A stretch of 64,000 nucleotides of DNA, from contig JAJDUL010000049.1 in the NCBI GenBank assembly GCA_022826685.1, positions 62,001 through 126,000 of the forward strand. Reading direction: 5' to 3'. Shown here piece after piece: positions 45,289 through 55,600 of the stretch (position 1 is its first letter; every line of letters begins with the position of its first letter). Below the pieces are notes generated by a model. It was not told where the DNA came from, ran no database searches, and saw only the letters and a program-made list of their open reading frames with translations. The position numbers and the translations under genes were made by a program. The stretch is from Gemmatimonadota bacterium (lineage in GTDB: Bacteria > Gemmatimonadota > Gemmatimonadetes > Palauibacterales > Palauibacteraceae).

Positions 45289-45422
45289 GGATGGCGCTCC
45301 GGCTCGCTGGGGCTGGGAGGCGGGAGGCATCAGGTCCCGCAGCCTGTCGCAAGCCGAAGATCCCCCGACCCGGACGGGGGCGCTACCCCGGGATCAGGCT
45401 GGCTGGGCGCGCCGTCGCGCCG

Positions 45423-46967
45423 TCACCGCGACCTGTGCGCCTCGAACTCGGGGATGCTCACCTCGCGCCACGTCTCACAGGAAACGCGACTCACGCCCGT
45501 AGCGTCGTGAAGTTCAACGAAGCATTCGTCGGGTTCGCCCATGTGCAGACGCGCCTCCATCGTGAGCCCCCGGACGTAGATGGTGCGCCCGCCGAGAGCG
45601 GCCTCCTCGGAGACAAACATTTCTCGGGGGTCCAAGCCGTTCGCCAGCGCCAGGGCCTTTTGCAGGCCGATGAGGTTCCCGATCGCGGCATCGGAGCGCC
45701 GGTCATGATCCCTTCCCGAGATCCGGATCCGGATATCGAACTCCTGGGGCACGTCTGCATCGAGATTGATCGATGCGCCCAGGTCGGCCAGACGAGGCAC
45801 GAACGCGCTGGTAAAGGACTCGGCCGCGTCTCGCGTGAGCTGGCCATCGGCAGCGAGCGAATCGATGTGGGACGTGAGCGCGGCCGCGAGCCTGCGACTC
45901 TCAGCCTGCGACTCGAGGATCGGCCCGATCTCCGAATCCGCGGGCGTCAGCGCCGCGTCGGGGAAGCCCGCCGGCGACCGGTCGGTGCAATAGACCAGAC
46001 CCAGGACGAGCACGGACACGGCGCCTCCCCTCAGCACGCCGCGGACCCAGAGGGGAGCCGAGGACGGTGCCGTCGTCATGATCATCCTGAGCCTCTCTTC
46101 GAGTTTCGCTCCCGCCCTGGCGGCATGCGCGGTACTGCCGAAGGCTGGCGGCCGGGGTGTGCGGAGTGTCGTCATCAGGTCGACGGTGCGGAGCAGCGAC
46201 CGGGCGTAGGTTCGCGGTTCGGCCTGCACCGAGGATACCGCGAGCGCGTCCGCGCAGGCCTCCTCGGCAGACCGCAGACGCCGTCGGGCCCACCAGGCCA
46301 CCGGGTTCCACCAGAAGGCGGTGCACGCCGCCCACTCGAGCCACCGCACCACATGATCTCGCCGCCTGACGTGCGCGAGTTCGTGGGCCAGGACGCAGCG
46401 CAGTTCATCCCTCGAAAGCGCCGCGAGCAGAGTCGAAGGAATCAGGACGCGTACCGGCCCGAAGGTCCACCACACCATGGGCGAGATGTCCGCTCGCGTC
46501 GTGTGGATCGTCGGGATGCGGCGGAGGCCGAGCGATGCGCCGGTCTCGTCCGCCAGACGCTGGACCTCGGGCGGAGCGATCTCCGCAGCCAGAACCAGTT
46601 GGCGCCGAAACCGCGCGGTCCGCGCCAGCGTCCCTGCGAGAACGACCACGGCGCCGGCAAGCCACAGCCAGACGACCGTCGATTGTCCGAAGAACGCGCC
46701 CCGGTCGCCGGAAACACTTCCGGGCGACGGTGGTTGCGCCACGGTGCTGAACGCATCCGCTGCCTGCGGAACCGCCCCCGCGGCCCCCGGGGAAAACACG
46801 GGAATCGAGACGAGCGGCGGCATGACCAACGCGCCCAGAGTCAGGAGCCAGAGCGCATGCGACAGCGCAGGCCGCCGCACACGGCGCTGCACGGTCCACG
46901 CCAGGCCCGCCAGGACGACGGAGACGGCCAGCTTGCTGGCGCCGATCTGGAGGATCAGGTCCGTCAT
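45423..46967 (-). CDS. BlaR1-like M56 family membrane metallopeptidase, copy A
   Basis: The protein has 514 residues. Four membrane segments surround an M56 zinc-protease domain with H195-E-L-A-H199 (LAHELAHVRRRDH). After a further membrane segment near 310-326 (VLVLGLVYC), an outer C-terminal domain of about 180 residues replaces the penicillin-binding sensor domain of true BlaR1. The ATG at 46967 overlaps the stop of the BlaI gene (ATGA). It should cleave the adjacent repressor after sensing an unknown signal. It is a paralogue of the gene at 47392-49032. Confidence 0.82.
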   Translation of the reverse strand: MTDLILQIGASKLAVSVVLAGLAWTVQRRVRRPALSHALWLLTLGALVMPPLVSIPVFSPGAAGAVPQAADAFSTVAQPPSPGSVSGDRGAFFGQSTVVWLWLAGAVVVLAGTLARTARFRRQLVLAAEIAPPEVQRLADETGASLGLRRIPTIHTTRADISPMVWWTFGPVRVLIPSTLLAALSRDELRCVLAHELAHVRRRDHVVRWLEWAACTAFWWNPVAWWARRRLRSAEEACADALAVSSVQAEPRTYARSLLRTVDLMTTLRTPRPPAFGSTAHAARAGAKLEERLRMIMTTAPSSAPLWVRGVLRGGAVSVLVLGLVYCTDRSPAGFPDAALTPADSEIGPILESQAESRRLAAALTSHIDSLAADGQLTRDAAESFTSAFVPRLADLGASINLDADVPQEFDIRIRISGRDHDRRSDAAIGNLIGLQKALALANGLDPREMFVSEEAALGGRTIYVRGLTMEARLHMGEPDECFVELHDATGVSRVSCETWREVSIPEFEAHRSR

Positions 46968-47332
46968 CCTTCCTCCAGGATCCTCCGCAGCCGTTCGATC
47001 TCCTCGGGCTCGAGCTTCCGCTCTTCCAGCAACTGCGTGATCATGGGGACGAGCGAGCCGCCCGTAATGCGGTCGGCCAGCGCCTCGAGCCGGGCGGAGG
47101 CGTACTCCTCCCGGCTGATCCGGGCGGAGAAGAGTTGGGTTCCGAGGCTCGCGTCACGGTGGACGAAGCCCTTGTCCTCAAGTCGCTGCAGGAGGCGCTG
47201 GATCGTGCCGTGCGCCGACCTCGTCGTGTCCGGGTAGAGCCGTTCCCGGAGCCGGCGCGCGGTGAGGCGCCCCTCCTTCCAGAGTCGCTCCATGACCGCA
47301 AGTTCGGCGTTGGCCAATCGTGGTGTCGTCAT
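46964..47332 (-). CDS. BlaI/MecI/CopY family transcriptional repressor
   Basis: The protein has 122 residues. The winged-helix pattern is clear: LANAELAVMERLWKEG, LTARRLRERLYPD, AHGTIQRLLQRLEDKGFV, then the dimerisation helices near the C-terminus where BlaR-type proteases cut (around LEERKLEPEEIE). The ATG at 47332 is used. It is flanked by two BlaR1-like protease genes, an unusual arrangement. The likely binding sites are the palindromes at 49065-49101. Confidence 0.85.
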   Translation of the reverse strand: MTTPRLANAELAVMERLWKEGRLTARRLRERLYPDTTRSAHGTIQRLLQRLEDKGFVHRDASLGTQLFSARISREEYASARLEALADRITGGSLVPMITQLLEERKLEPEEIERLRRILEEG

Positions 47333-47391
47333 CTGAAGCTCTTTCTCGATCGTTGCTGACGCTGGCTGTCGAACACCAGGGTCCGGCTCCG

Positions 47392-49032
47392 CTAGTCCTT
47401 CGGACGGCGCACGACGAGCCTTCCGGTGCCGAGCCTTCCGGTGCTGGTCTCCGCCGATTCGCACGTCATGGTCATGATCCCGGCAGTACGCTCGTCCGTC
47501 GGAAGCACCGTGCCTTCCGCACCCTCACACACCAGATGCATCCCCTCGAAGAACGAGAGGTTCTTGTTCGAACTCCGATCCACCCGGAGATGTTGGGCGA
47601 GTTCGGAGTGGAGGGCTTCCGGCGAGAGCGGGTCGCCCGAAAGCGCGGAACGAAGCCCGGCAAGATTCAGCGCGACCGTCGTGAAGTCTCCGGTTCCGTC
47701 TTCCGGCGTCACGGCCAGGAAGAAGTCGGCGGTGCTGCGGTCCGGGTCATCGCCCCGGTCTTTCGACAGGCCTCGGGGAACGGAAAGAGCCTGGTCCCGA
47801 AGGGCCTCCGCGAGTTCGCTCGGGAGTGCGTGCTCCGTTGCCATTGCCTCTATTCGGTCGCCGAGCATTCGTATCGCTTCCAGGGGCCGGTCCGCAGCCG
47901 GGACGCGTCGGAGCAACACCCCGTCGTCGTCGAAGTAGAGGATGTCGCCGTCCGGGGTCGGGGCATCGTCGTTCAGGAGCGTGGACTCGCTTACCGCCGG
48001 CACCCGCGCCGGGTCGACGGAGGTGAGGTCGGACTGGTCGGTGCAGTAGATGAGGCCGCCCGCGAGCAGGCAGACGGCGCCGCACCGCAGGGCGGCGCGG
48101 AGCCAGAGCGGGGAGTGGGTCGGGGTTCGGTTCGTCATGATCACGCGGAATCTCCTTTCAAGCCGCGACGGTCGGCCGCAGCGATCGATCGTGCTCGCGA
48201 AAGTCAGGGGCCCCGGAGTCCGGGCGGTGGACATGAAGTCGATCACCCGGAGCAGCGCCCGGGCGTAGGTGCGGGGTTCGGCGTTGATCGTCTCGACGGC
48301 CAACGCATCGCAGCACACCTCCTCGGACGCCCGCAGCCTCCGGCGCGCCCACCAGGCGACGGGGTTCCACCAGAAGGCCGCGCACGCAAGCCATTCGAGC
48401 CAGCGCACGACGTGGTCGCGACGCCGGATATGGGCGAGTTCGTGCGCGAGGATACAGCGCAGTTCGGACACATCCATGTCGGCCAGCAGTTCCGAGGGAA
48501 GCAGGACGCGAACCTTCCCGCCGGCCCACCACACCATGGGAGACAGCTGGGCGCGCGTCGCGTGCACGGTCGGGACCGCGCGGAGTCCGAGTCCGAGGGC
48601 GATCTCCCCGGCGAGGCGCTGGACCTCGAGTGGCGCGGTCTCCGATGCTCTCGCGAGCGAGCGGTGGAAGCGCAGGGTGCGCGCGAGCGTCCAGGCGAGG
48701 ACGGATGCCGTGCCCAGGAGCCAGAGCCAGACAAGCGTTTCCCTCCCGTGGCTTCCGAACCAGCTGAACAGGATGGCCCAGGCCGACGGCGTCGGCTCCG
48801 CGTGCGCAAGGCTGATGGCGACCGGGGCCAGAGGCACGACCGGATCGACTCCCGCGGACCAGACGGGAACAGAGACGAACGGCGGCACGAGCAGGACCGC
48901 GAGCGGCAGCAACCACAGCCCGTGCGCCAGCGAAGGGCTACCGGGGCGCCGCGTCGCGATCCACGCCACTCCGGCAAGGCCGATCGAGATTGCCAGCTTG
49001 CTGGCCCCGATCTGGAGAATTACGTCCGTCAT
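47392..49032 (-). CDS. BlaR1-like M56 family membrane metallopeptidase, copy B
   Basis: The protein has 546 residues and the same plan as copy A: matching N-terminal segment (ILQIGASKLA), M56 domain with H197-E-L-A-H201, a membrane helix near 325-342 followed by YCTDQS, and a C-terminal outer domain of about 200 residues that differs from copy A and has no penicillin-binding motifs. It is the first gene of the blaR-blaI-blaR operon, starting just downstream of a strong promoter with embedded operators. It may sense a different ligand from copy A. Confidence 0.82.
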   Translation of the reverse strand: MTDVILQIGASKLAISIGLAGVAWIATRRPGSPSLAHGLWLLPLAVLLVPPFVSVPVWSAGVDPVVPLAPVAISLAHAEPTPSAWAILFSWFGSHGRETLVWLWLLGTASVLAWTLARTLRFHRSLARASETAPLEVQRLAGEIALGLGLRAVPTVHATRAQLSPMVWWAGGKVRVLLPSELLADMDVSELRCILAHELAHIRRRDHVVRWLEWLACAAFWWNPVAWWARRRLRASEEVCCDALAVETINAEPRTYARALLRVIDFMSTARTPGPLTFASTIDRCGRPSRLERRFRVIMTNRTPTHSPLWLRAALRCGAVCLLAGGLIYCTDQSDLTSVDPARVPAVSESTLLNDDAPTPDGDILYFDDDGVLLRRVPAADRPLEAIRMLGDRIEAMATEHALPSELAEALRDQALSVPRGLSKDRGDDPDRSTADFFLAVTPEDGTGDFTTVALNLAGLRSALSGDPLSPEALHSELAQHLRVDRSSNKNLSFFEGMHLVCEGAEGTVLPTDERTAGIMTMTCESAETSTGRLGTGRLVVRRPKD

Positions 49033-49064
49033 CCGTCTCCTGCTCGATTCGATGAGTCCATTTC

Positions 49065-49079
49065 ACGACGACGTGTCGT
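49065..49079. promoter_or_regulatory. Operator 1 of the blaR-blaI-blaR operon (likely BlaI site)
   Basis: ACGACGACGTGTCGT is a perfect 5-5-5 palindrome just downstream of the -10 (49086-49081), covering the transcription start. The same ACGAC-GTCGT half-sites occur in operator 2, with centres 21 bases apart, about two helical turns. Confidence 0.6.
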
Positions 49080-49080
49080 A

Positions 49081-49109
49081 ACTATACGACGCGATGTCGT
49101 ATCGGTCAA
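49081..49109 (-). promoter_or_regulatory. Promoter of the blaR-blaI-blaR operon
   Basis: On the minus strand TTGACC (49109-49104) and TATAGT (49086-49081) are exactly 17 bases apart, the best promoter in the window. It is about 50 bases upstream of the copy B start codon and overlaps both palindromic operators. Confidence 0.65.
49085..49101. promoter_or_regulatory. Operator 2 of the blaR-blaI-blaR operon (likely BlaI site)
   Basis: TACGACGCGATGTCGTA is a 6-5-6 perfect palindrome lying in the 17-base spacer between the -35 (49109-49104) and the -10 (49086-49081) and touching the -10. Binding here would block RNA polymerase, as BlaI and MecI do at their own promoters. Confidence 0.6.
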
Positions 49110-49182
49110 GCGAAGACCCGCGGACGAGAGGGAAGCGGGGTGGGAGCGCATGGTGGGAGCGCCGGATCGGCGGGGACCCCGT

Positions 49183-49210
49183 TTCAGATTCCGGTGGGTT
49201 CATCTATTGT
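49183..49210 (+). promoter_or_regulatory. Candidate promoter for the first BNR gene
   Basis: TTCAGA (49183-49188) and TATTGT (49205-49210) are 16 bases apart, in an AT-richer patch about 95 bases upstream of the ATG at 49307. It faces away from the blaR promoter, 74 bases from its -35, so both could respond to the same operators. Confidence 0.35.
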
Positions 49211-49306
49211 ATACGGGCTGTAGGGTCGGGTGGGGTGGCCGGTGCCGGTTTCCTTGCCCGTACCGCCCCCTCCCCGCGGAACTCCTGCCGAAACGAGGTA
49301 AGCAAG

Positions 49307-52300
49307 ATGCGTACGCGCTCAGGGCTCCCGGTCGCAGTGTCTCTACTCGCGGTGCTCGCCCTCACCGCAGCCCCTCGCCCCGCGCTGGCTCAGGACGCCG
49401 ATCTGCAGGCGGCCGTGCAGGCGCTCGAATGGCGCGAAATCGGACCCACGATCATGGGCGGCCGCGTCGCCGACCTCGCGGTCGACGAAGCCGATCCGTC
49501 CACCTTCTACGTCGGCGTCGCGACGGGCGGCGTGTGGAAGACGATCAACGGCGGGTCGACCTTCGAGTCCATGTTCGACGACCAGACCATGCTGTCCGTC
49601 GGGGACATCACCCTCGCCCCGTCAAACCCGAACGTGGTGTGGGTCGGCTCCGGCGAGCCGCAGAACCGGCAGTCCTCCCCGTGGGGGATGGGCGTGTTCC
49701 GGTCGACGGACGCCGGTCGCACGTGGGCCCACCTCGGACTCGAGGAGACGCACCACATCTCCCGCATCCAGGTCCACCCGCGGAATCCGGACGTGGCCTA
49801 CGTGGCGGCGATGGGTCGCCTGTGGGGCTCGAACCCGGAGCGTGGCGTCTACCGGACGATGGACGGCGGGGAGACGTGGGACCTCGTTCTCTACGTTGAC
49901 GAGCACACGGGCGCGATCGACCTCGCGATGGATCCTGGCGATCCGATGACGCTGTTCGCGGCGATGTACCAGCGGCAGCGCACGCTGTGGGGCTTCAACG
50001 GCGGCGGGCCGGGCGGCGGCATCTACCGGACGATGGACGGCGGCGACAACTGGACGAAGCTCGCCGGCGGCCTGCCGGAGGGTGACGTCGGCCGCATCGG
50101 GCTCGACATCTACCGGCGCGACGGCAACGTCGTGATGGCGATCGTCGAAGCCGACGCTCGCGCTCCGGGTGGCGGTGGCGGCCCGCAGGGTCCCGGAGAT
50201 CCCGACCGCAAGACGGGGACCTGGAAGTCGACCGACCGCGGCGACACGTGGGTGCAGACGAGCACGACGAACAACCGTCCCATGTACTACAGCCAGATCC
50301 GCATCGACCCGAACGATCCGGAGCGGATCTACCTGGGCGGCTCGAGCCTGTACCGGTCCTCCGACGGCGGGAACAACTTCACGCCGGACGCGGCCTCGGA
50401 GGTCCACTCCGACCACCACGCGCTCTGGATCAACCCGGCGAACTCCGACCATCTCATCCTCGGCGGCGACGGCGGCGTCTCGATCAGCTGGGACCGCTCC
50501 GACAACTGGCGCCAGCTGACGAACCTGCCGCTCGCGCAGTTCTACGAGATCGGCGTCGACAACCGCGAACCGTACCACGTGTGCGGCGGCCTGCAGGACA
50601 ACGGCTCGTGGTGCGGCCCCTCGGACACCTGGTCCAACCAGGGGATCCGGCCCCGCGACTGGTACAACGTGGGGAGCGGCGACGGCTACTTCACCGTCCT
50701 CCACCCCAACGGCGAGGAGATGATCGCGGAGTCCCAGAACGGGAATCCGATGCGGGTGAACCTCAAGACGGGCGAGCGGCTGCGGATGCGTCCGCTCGGG
50801 CGTCCGGAGGGGGATGATGAGGATCTGCCCGACTTCCGCTGGAACTGGGATACGCCGGTCGAGGTGTCGCCGAGCGATCCGAACACGGTCTACTACGGGT
50901 CGAACGTCGTATTCAAGACGCCCGACTACGGGCAGACGTGGGAGCAGATCTCGCCGGATCTCACGAAGGCCATCGACCGCCAGACGCTGTCGATCATGGG
51001 CGTCCTCGGCTCCGAGCCGATGATGTCGGCCAACGACGGGACATCGACCTTCGGCAACATGATCTCGATCGAGGAGTCGCCGCTCGATCCGATGGTCGTG
51101 TATGCGGGCACGGACGACGGGACCCTGCAGGTCACGCGGGACGGCGGCGGGACGTGGACGAACGTGGCGCCGAACATGCCGGGCGTCCCAGACCAGCTGT
51201 ACATGACGCGCATCGTCGCCTCGCACGCCGACGCGGGCACGGTGTGGGTCGCGGGGGACAACCACCGCAACGACGACATGGCCCCCTACCTGTACGTCTC
51301 GAACGACTTCGGCGAGTCGTGGCGGGCGGTCAGGGACGGGATCCCGGACGGCTGGTCGCTGAACGCGCTGGCGCAGCACCCGCGAGCGGCGAACCTCCTC
51401 TTCGCCGGCAACGAGATCGGCACCTATTTCTCGGTCGACGCCGGCAACTCGTGGCAGCCGCTGCTGCGGAACATGCCGCCGGCGCCGGTGGACGACATCA
51501 AGATCCAGGAGCGCGAGAACGACCTCGTGATCGGCACGCACGGGCGCGGGATCTGGATCATGGAGGACATCACCCCGCTCGAGGAGTTGAGCCAGGAAAT
51601 CCTCGCCTCCGAGGCGCACCTCTTCTCGACGCAGTCGGCGGTCGCGTACAACCCGTACACGCCGCAGGGCTGGACGCCGGGCGTGTGGGAGGCGGAGAAC
51701 CCGCCGCAGGGCGCACGGATCCGCTACTGGCTGGGGAGCGACCTTCCGGAGGCCCCGATGGCCGACGAGGAAGGCGGCGACACCGGCGAGCGGATCGTGA
51801 CCTCCGGTCCGTCCGCGAACGGCGATGACCCGGCGCCGATGTCCGAAATGGCGGGCAAGGCGACGATCACGATCCTCGACTCCGATGGCTCCGTCATCCG
51901 TGAACTCGAGGGCGGCGGCGACCGCGGCCTGAACGAGGTCATCTGGGATCTCCGCTACGAGCCGCCGCCGGCCGCGCCGGGCGGTGGCAACTTCTTCCGC
52001 TCCGGCAGCGTGGCGCCGAAGGTCCTCCCGGGGACGTACACGGCGCAGCTGGAGGCGGCGGGGCACACGCTTCAGACGTCGGTCACGGTGCGGCTCGATC
52101 CGCGCGTGAACATCAGCCAGGGCGACCTCATGGCGAGGCAGGAAGCGCTTATGAGCGCCTACGCGCTGGCGAAGCCGACGAACGAGGGGCTGCAGGCGCT
52201 GGCCCGGATGCGCGAGCACCTGTCGGCCATCGAGGGCCAGATCGAGGGCCACGACGTGTCCGAGTCCCTCACCGGAGAGGTCGAAGCCGTGGGCGAGGAG

Positions 52301-52561
52301 CTGGACGAGATCGGAGACGTGCTCGACACGGCCCGGGGCGGTGCGGGCGTGTCCGGTGGCCTGTCCGGCTACCACACGGCGCCGACGGCGGACATGCTCT
52401 ACCAGCTCGAACGCGGCTGGGGTGCGCTTCCCGGCGCGATCGACCGCCTCAACGCCGTGATCGAGGACCGCATGCCGGCGCTCTACGCCGCGCTGCAGGC
52501 CGCGGGGGTCCGTCCGGACCTCGGCGATCCGGTGCAGGTCCCGATGCCGCCGATGCGCTGA
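49307..52561 (+). CDS. Exported sortilin/VPS10-like BNR-repeat protein, copy 1
   Basis: The protein has 1084 residues: a signal peptide (to about 28, PALAQ), then two beta-propellers of BNR/WD40-YVTN blades with repeated SxDGGxTW-type Asp boxes (TMDGGETWDLV, STDRGDTWVQ, TPDYGQTWEQI), the pattern of sortilin Vps10 and exo-sialidase-like proteins. A C-terminal domain follows (about 790 onward), with a FlgD-like Ig-type part (VIRELEGGGDRGLNEVIWDLR) and a helical tail. No hydrolase triad is evident. The ATG at 49307 has GAGGT upstream. It is a tandem paralogue of the gene at 52695. Confidence 0.85.
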   Translation: MRTRSGLPVAVSLLAVLALTAAPRPALAQDADLQAAVQALEWREIGPTIMGGRVADLAVDEADPSTFYVGVATGGVWKTINGGSTFESMFDDQTMLSVGDITLAPSNPNVVWVGSGEPQNRQSSPWGMGVFRSTDAGRTWAHLGLEETHHISRIQVHPRNPDVAYVAAMGRLWGSNPERGVYRTMDGGETWDLVLYVDEHTGAIDLAMDPGDPMTLFAAMYQRQRTLWGFNGGGPGGGIYRTMDGGDNWTKLAGGLPEGDVGRIGLDIYRRDGNVVMAIVEADARAPGGGGGPQGPGDPDRKTGTWKSTDRGDTWVQTSTTNNRPMYYSQIRIDPNDPERIYLGGSSLYRSSDGGNNFTPDAASEVHSDHHALWINPANSDHLILGGDGGVSISWDRSDNWRQLTNLPLAQFYEIGVDNREPYHVCGGLQDNGSWCGPSDTWSNQGIRPRDWYNVGSGDGYFTVLHPNGEEMIAESQNGNPMRVNLKTGERLRMRPLGRPEGDDEDLPDFRWNWDTPVEVSPSDPNTVYYGSNVVFKTPDYGQTWEQISPDLTKAIDRQTLSIMGVLGSEPMMSANDGTSTFGNMISIEESPLDPMVVYAGTDDGTLQVTRDGGGTWTNVAPNMPGVPDQLYMTRIVASHADAGTVWVAGDNHRNDDMAPYLYVSNDFGESWRAVRDGIPDGWSLNALAQHPRAANLLFAGNEIGTYFSVDAGNSWQPLLRNMPPAPVDDIKIQERENDLVIGTHGRGIWIMEDITPLEELSQEILASEAHLFSTQSAVAYNPYTPQGWTPGVWEAENPPQGARIRYWLGSDLPEAPMADEEGGDTGERIVTSGPSANGDDPAPMSEMAGKATITILDSDGSVIRELEGGGDRGLNEVIWDLRYEPPPAAPGGGNFFRSGSVAPKVLPGTYTAQLEAAGHTLQTSVTVRLDPRVNISQGDLMARQEALMSAYALAKPTNEGLQALARMREHLSAIEGQIEGHDVSESLTGEVEAVGEELDEIGDVLDTARGGAGVSGGLSGYHTAPTADMLYQLERGWGALPGAIDRLNAVIEDRMPALYAALQAAGVRPDLGDPVQVPMPPMR

Positions 52562-52611
52562 CGCGAACGCCGGACCGCCGGCGCCAGGTGTTGGCCGGGC
52601 TCAAGCCGAAA

Positions 52612-52650
52612 CCGCCCGCCGCGAGCCCCCGGATCGGGGCTTGCGGGCGG
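52612..52650. terminator. Strong intergenic hairpin between the two BNR genes
   Basis: CCGCCCGC (52612-52619) pairs with GCGGGCGG (52643-52650); inside, AGCCCC (52624-52629) pairs with GGGGCT (52636-52641) around a 6-base loop. It lies 50 bases after the first BNR stop. There is no U-tract, so it could terminate partially or stabilise the upstream mRNA. Confidence 0.5.
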
Positions 52651-52694
52651 GCGGCGCTGCCTGCGGAAACCCCCGCCGAAGCGAGGTAATCGAG

Positions 52695-55600
52695 ATGCGT
52701 ACTCGCTCAACGCTCTCCGTTGCGCTGTGGCTCGTCGCACTGTCGGCCCTCACCGCCGCACCCCGCACCGCGCTGGCCCAGGACTCCGACATGGCGGCGG
52801 CCGTCGCTGCACTCGAATGGCGCGAGATCGGCCCCGCGATCATGGGCGGCCGTATCTCCGACATCGCCGTTGTCGAGTCCGATCCCTCCACCTTCTACGT
52901 CGGTGTGGCCACGGGCGGCCTGTGGAAAACGATGGATCACGGGACGACGTTCGAGTCCGTCTTCGACGAGCAGCCGATGCTGTCGATCGGAGACGTGACG
53001 ATCGCCCCTTCCAACCCGAACGTCGTGTGGGTCGGGTCGGGCGAGCCGCAGAACCGCCAGAGTTCCCCATGGGGGATGGGTGTGTTCCGCTCGACGGACG
53101 CCGGCCGGACATGGACGCACCTCGGGCTCGAGGAAACGCACCACATCGCCCGCATCGAGGTTCACCCCCGGAATCCGGATGTGGCTTACGTGGCCGCCAT
53201 GGGCCACCTGTGGGGTTCGAACCCCGAACGCGGCGTCTACCGGACCAGGGACGGGGGCGAGACGTGGGAGTTGGTCCTTTACGTCGACGAGCACACGGGC
53301 GCCATCGACCTCGCCATGGACCCGGGCGATCCGATGACGCTGTTCGCGGCCATGTACCAGCGGCAGCGCAAGGTGTGGGGCTTCAACGGGGGCGGCCCGG
53401 GCAGCGGCCTCTACAGGACGGTGAACGGCGGCGACACCTGGACGAAGCTGGCGGGCGGTCTGCCCGGAGGTGAGCTGGGCCGCATCGGAATCGACATCTA
53501 CCGGCGCGATGGCGACCTCGTCATGGCGATCGTCGAAGCCGACAAGCGGGCCCCCGGACAGGTTGATCCGGTCGGCGGGGCGGCGGTGGACCCGGATCGC
53601 AGGACGGGGATCTACAAGTCGACCGATCGGGGCGAGACCTGGACGCAGGTCAGTGCGACCAACAACCGTCCCATGTACTACAGCCAGATCCGCATCGACC
53701 CCAACGACGCCGACCGCGTCTATCTGGGCGGACGCGATCTGTACCGCTCTTCCGACGGGGGCCGCACCTTCACGCCGGATGCGGCCGCCGGGGTCCACCC
53801 CGACCACCATGCCCTGTGGATCAACCCGGCCAATTCCGACCACCTCATCCTGGGCGGGGACGGGGGCATCGCGATCAGCTGGAGCCGCTCCGACACCTGG
53901 CGGCAACTCCGCAACCTGCCGCTCGCGCAGTTCTACGAGATCGACGTCGACGACCGCGACCCGTACCACGTGTGCGGCGGCCTGCAGGACAACGGCTCGT
54001 GGTGCGCCCCGTCGGAGACATGGTCCGATCACGGGATCCGGTCGCGCGACTGGTACAACGTGGGGATGAGCGATGGCTATTTCACGGTCCTCCACCCCGA
54101 CGGCGAGACGATGCTTGTGGAGGCCGAAGACGGAAGGATGATGCGGTCGAACCTGAAGACGGGCGAGCGTCTTTTCCTGCGGCCGCTCGGACGCCCCGAG
54201 GGTGATGAGAAGGATCCTCCCGAATACCGCTGGAACTGGAACGCGCCGATCGAGGCGTCGCCTGGTGACCCGAACACGATCTACTCCGGCGGGAACGTCC
54301 TCTTCAAGTCGATCGACTACGGGCAGACGTGGGAGCAGATCTCCCCGGACCTGACGAAGAACATCGACCGCGGGGCGCTTGAGATCATGGGCGTCCCCGG
54401 CTCCGAGCCGATGATGTCGGCCAACGACGGCACGACGAGTTTCGGAAGCCTGGTCTCGATCGAGGAGTCGCCGCTCGATCCGCTGGTGGTCTACGTCGGG
54501 ACCGATGACGGGAACCTGCAGGTGACCCGGGACGGCGGAGCGACGTGGACGAACACTTCCCCGAACATGCCGGGCGCGCCCGACCAGTTGTACATGACGC
54601 GCATCGTCGCTTCGCACGCCGATGCCGGGACCGTGTGGGTGGCGGGGGACCAGCACCGCGACGACGACATGGCTCCCTACATGTACGTCTCCGACGACTA
54701 TGGGGCGTCGTGGCGGGCGATCACGACCGGACTCCCGGATGGCTGGTCGCTCAACGCGCTGGCGCAGCACCCGCGCGCTGCGAACCTCCTCTTCGCCGGG
54801 AACGAGATCGGCACCTACTTCTCCATCGACGCGGGCAGCTCGTGGCACCCGCTGCGCCGGAACATGCCGCCGGCGCCCGTGGACGACATCAAGATCCAGG
54901 AGCGCGAGAACGATCTCGTTGTCGGCACCCACGGCCGCGGCATCTGGATCATGGAGGACATCACGCCGCTCGAGGAGTTGAGCCCGGCCGTGCTCGCCTC
55001 GGACGTCCACCTCTTCTCGTCGCAAGCGGCCGTGGCCTACAACCCGTACACGCCGCAGAGCTTCACGCCCGGCATCTTCGCGGCGGAAAACCCGCCGCCG
55101 GGCGCGCGGATCCGCTACTGGCTGGGAAGCGACGTTCCCGAGACGGCGGGGCGCGCCACGGTCAGGATCGCGGACGGAGAAGGCAACCTGCTCCGCACAC
55201 TCGACGGGAGCGGAACGCGTGGCCTGCACGAGGTGATGTGGGATCTGCGGCTGGAGCCGGTCCCCGCCACGCTGGGCGGCGGGGATTTCTACCGCGCAGC
55301 TGCCACGGCTCCGAGGGTGCTGCCCGGAGCCTACACGGTACGCCTCGAGGCGGCGGGCCGGACGCTCGAAACCTCCGTGACCGTAAGGCTCGATCCGCGC
55401 TTGAACATCGGCCGGGACGAGTTGACCGCGCGCCAGGACGCGCTCCTGCGCGCCTATGCGCTGGCGAACCCGACGAACGAGGGTGTGCAGGCCGTGGCCC
55501 GGCTGCGCGGGCACCTGTCGGATATCCGGGCCCGGCTCGCGGGCCATGAGGCAGGGGAGTCGCTGACCCCCGAAGTCGAGGCGGTCGGTGCGGAACTGGA

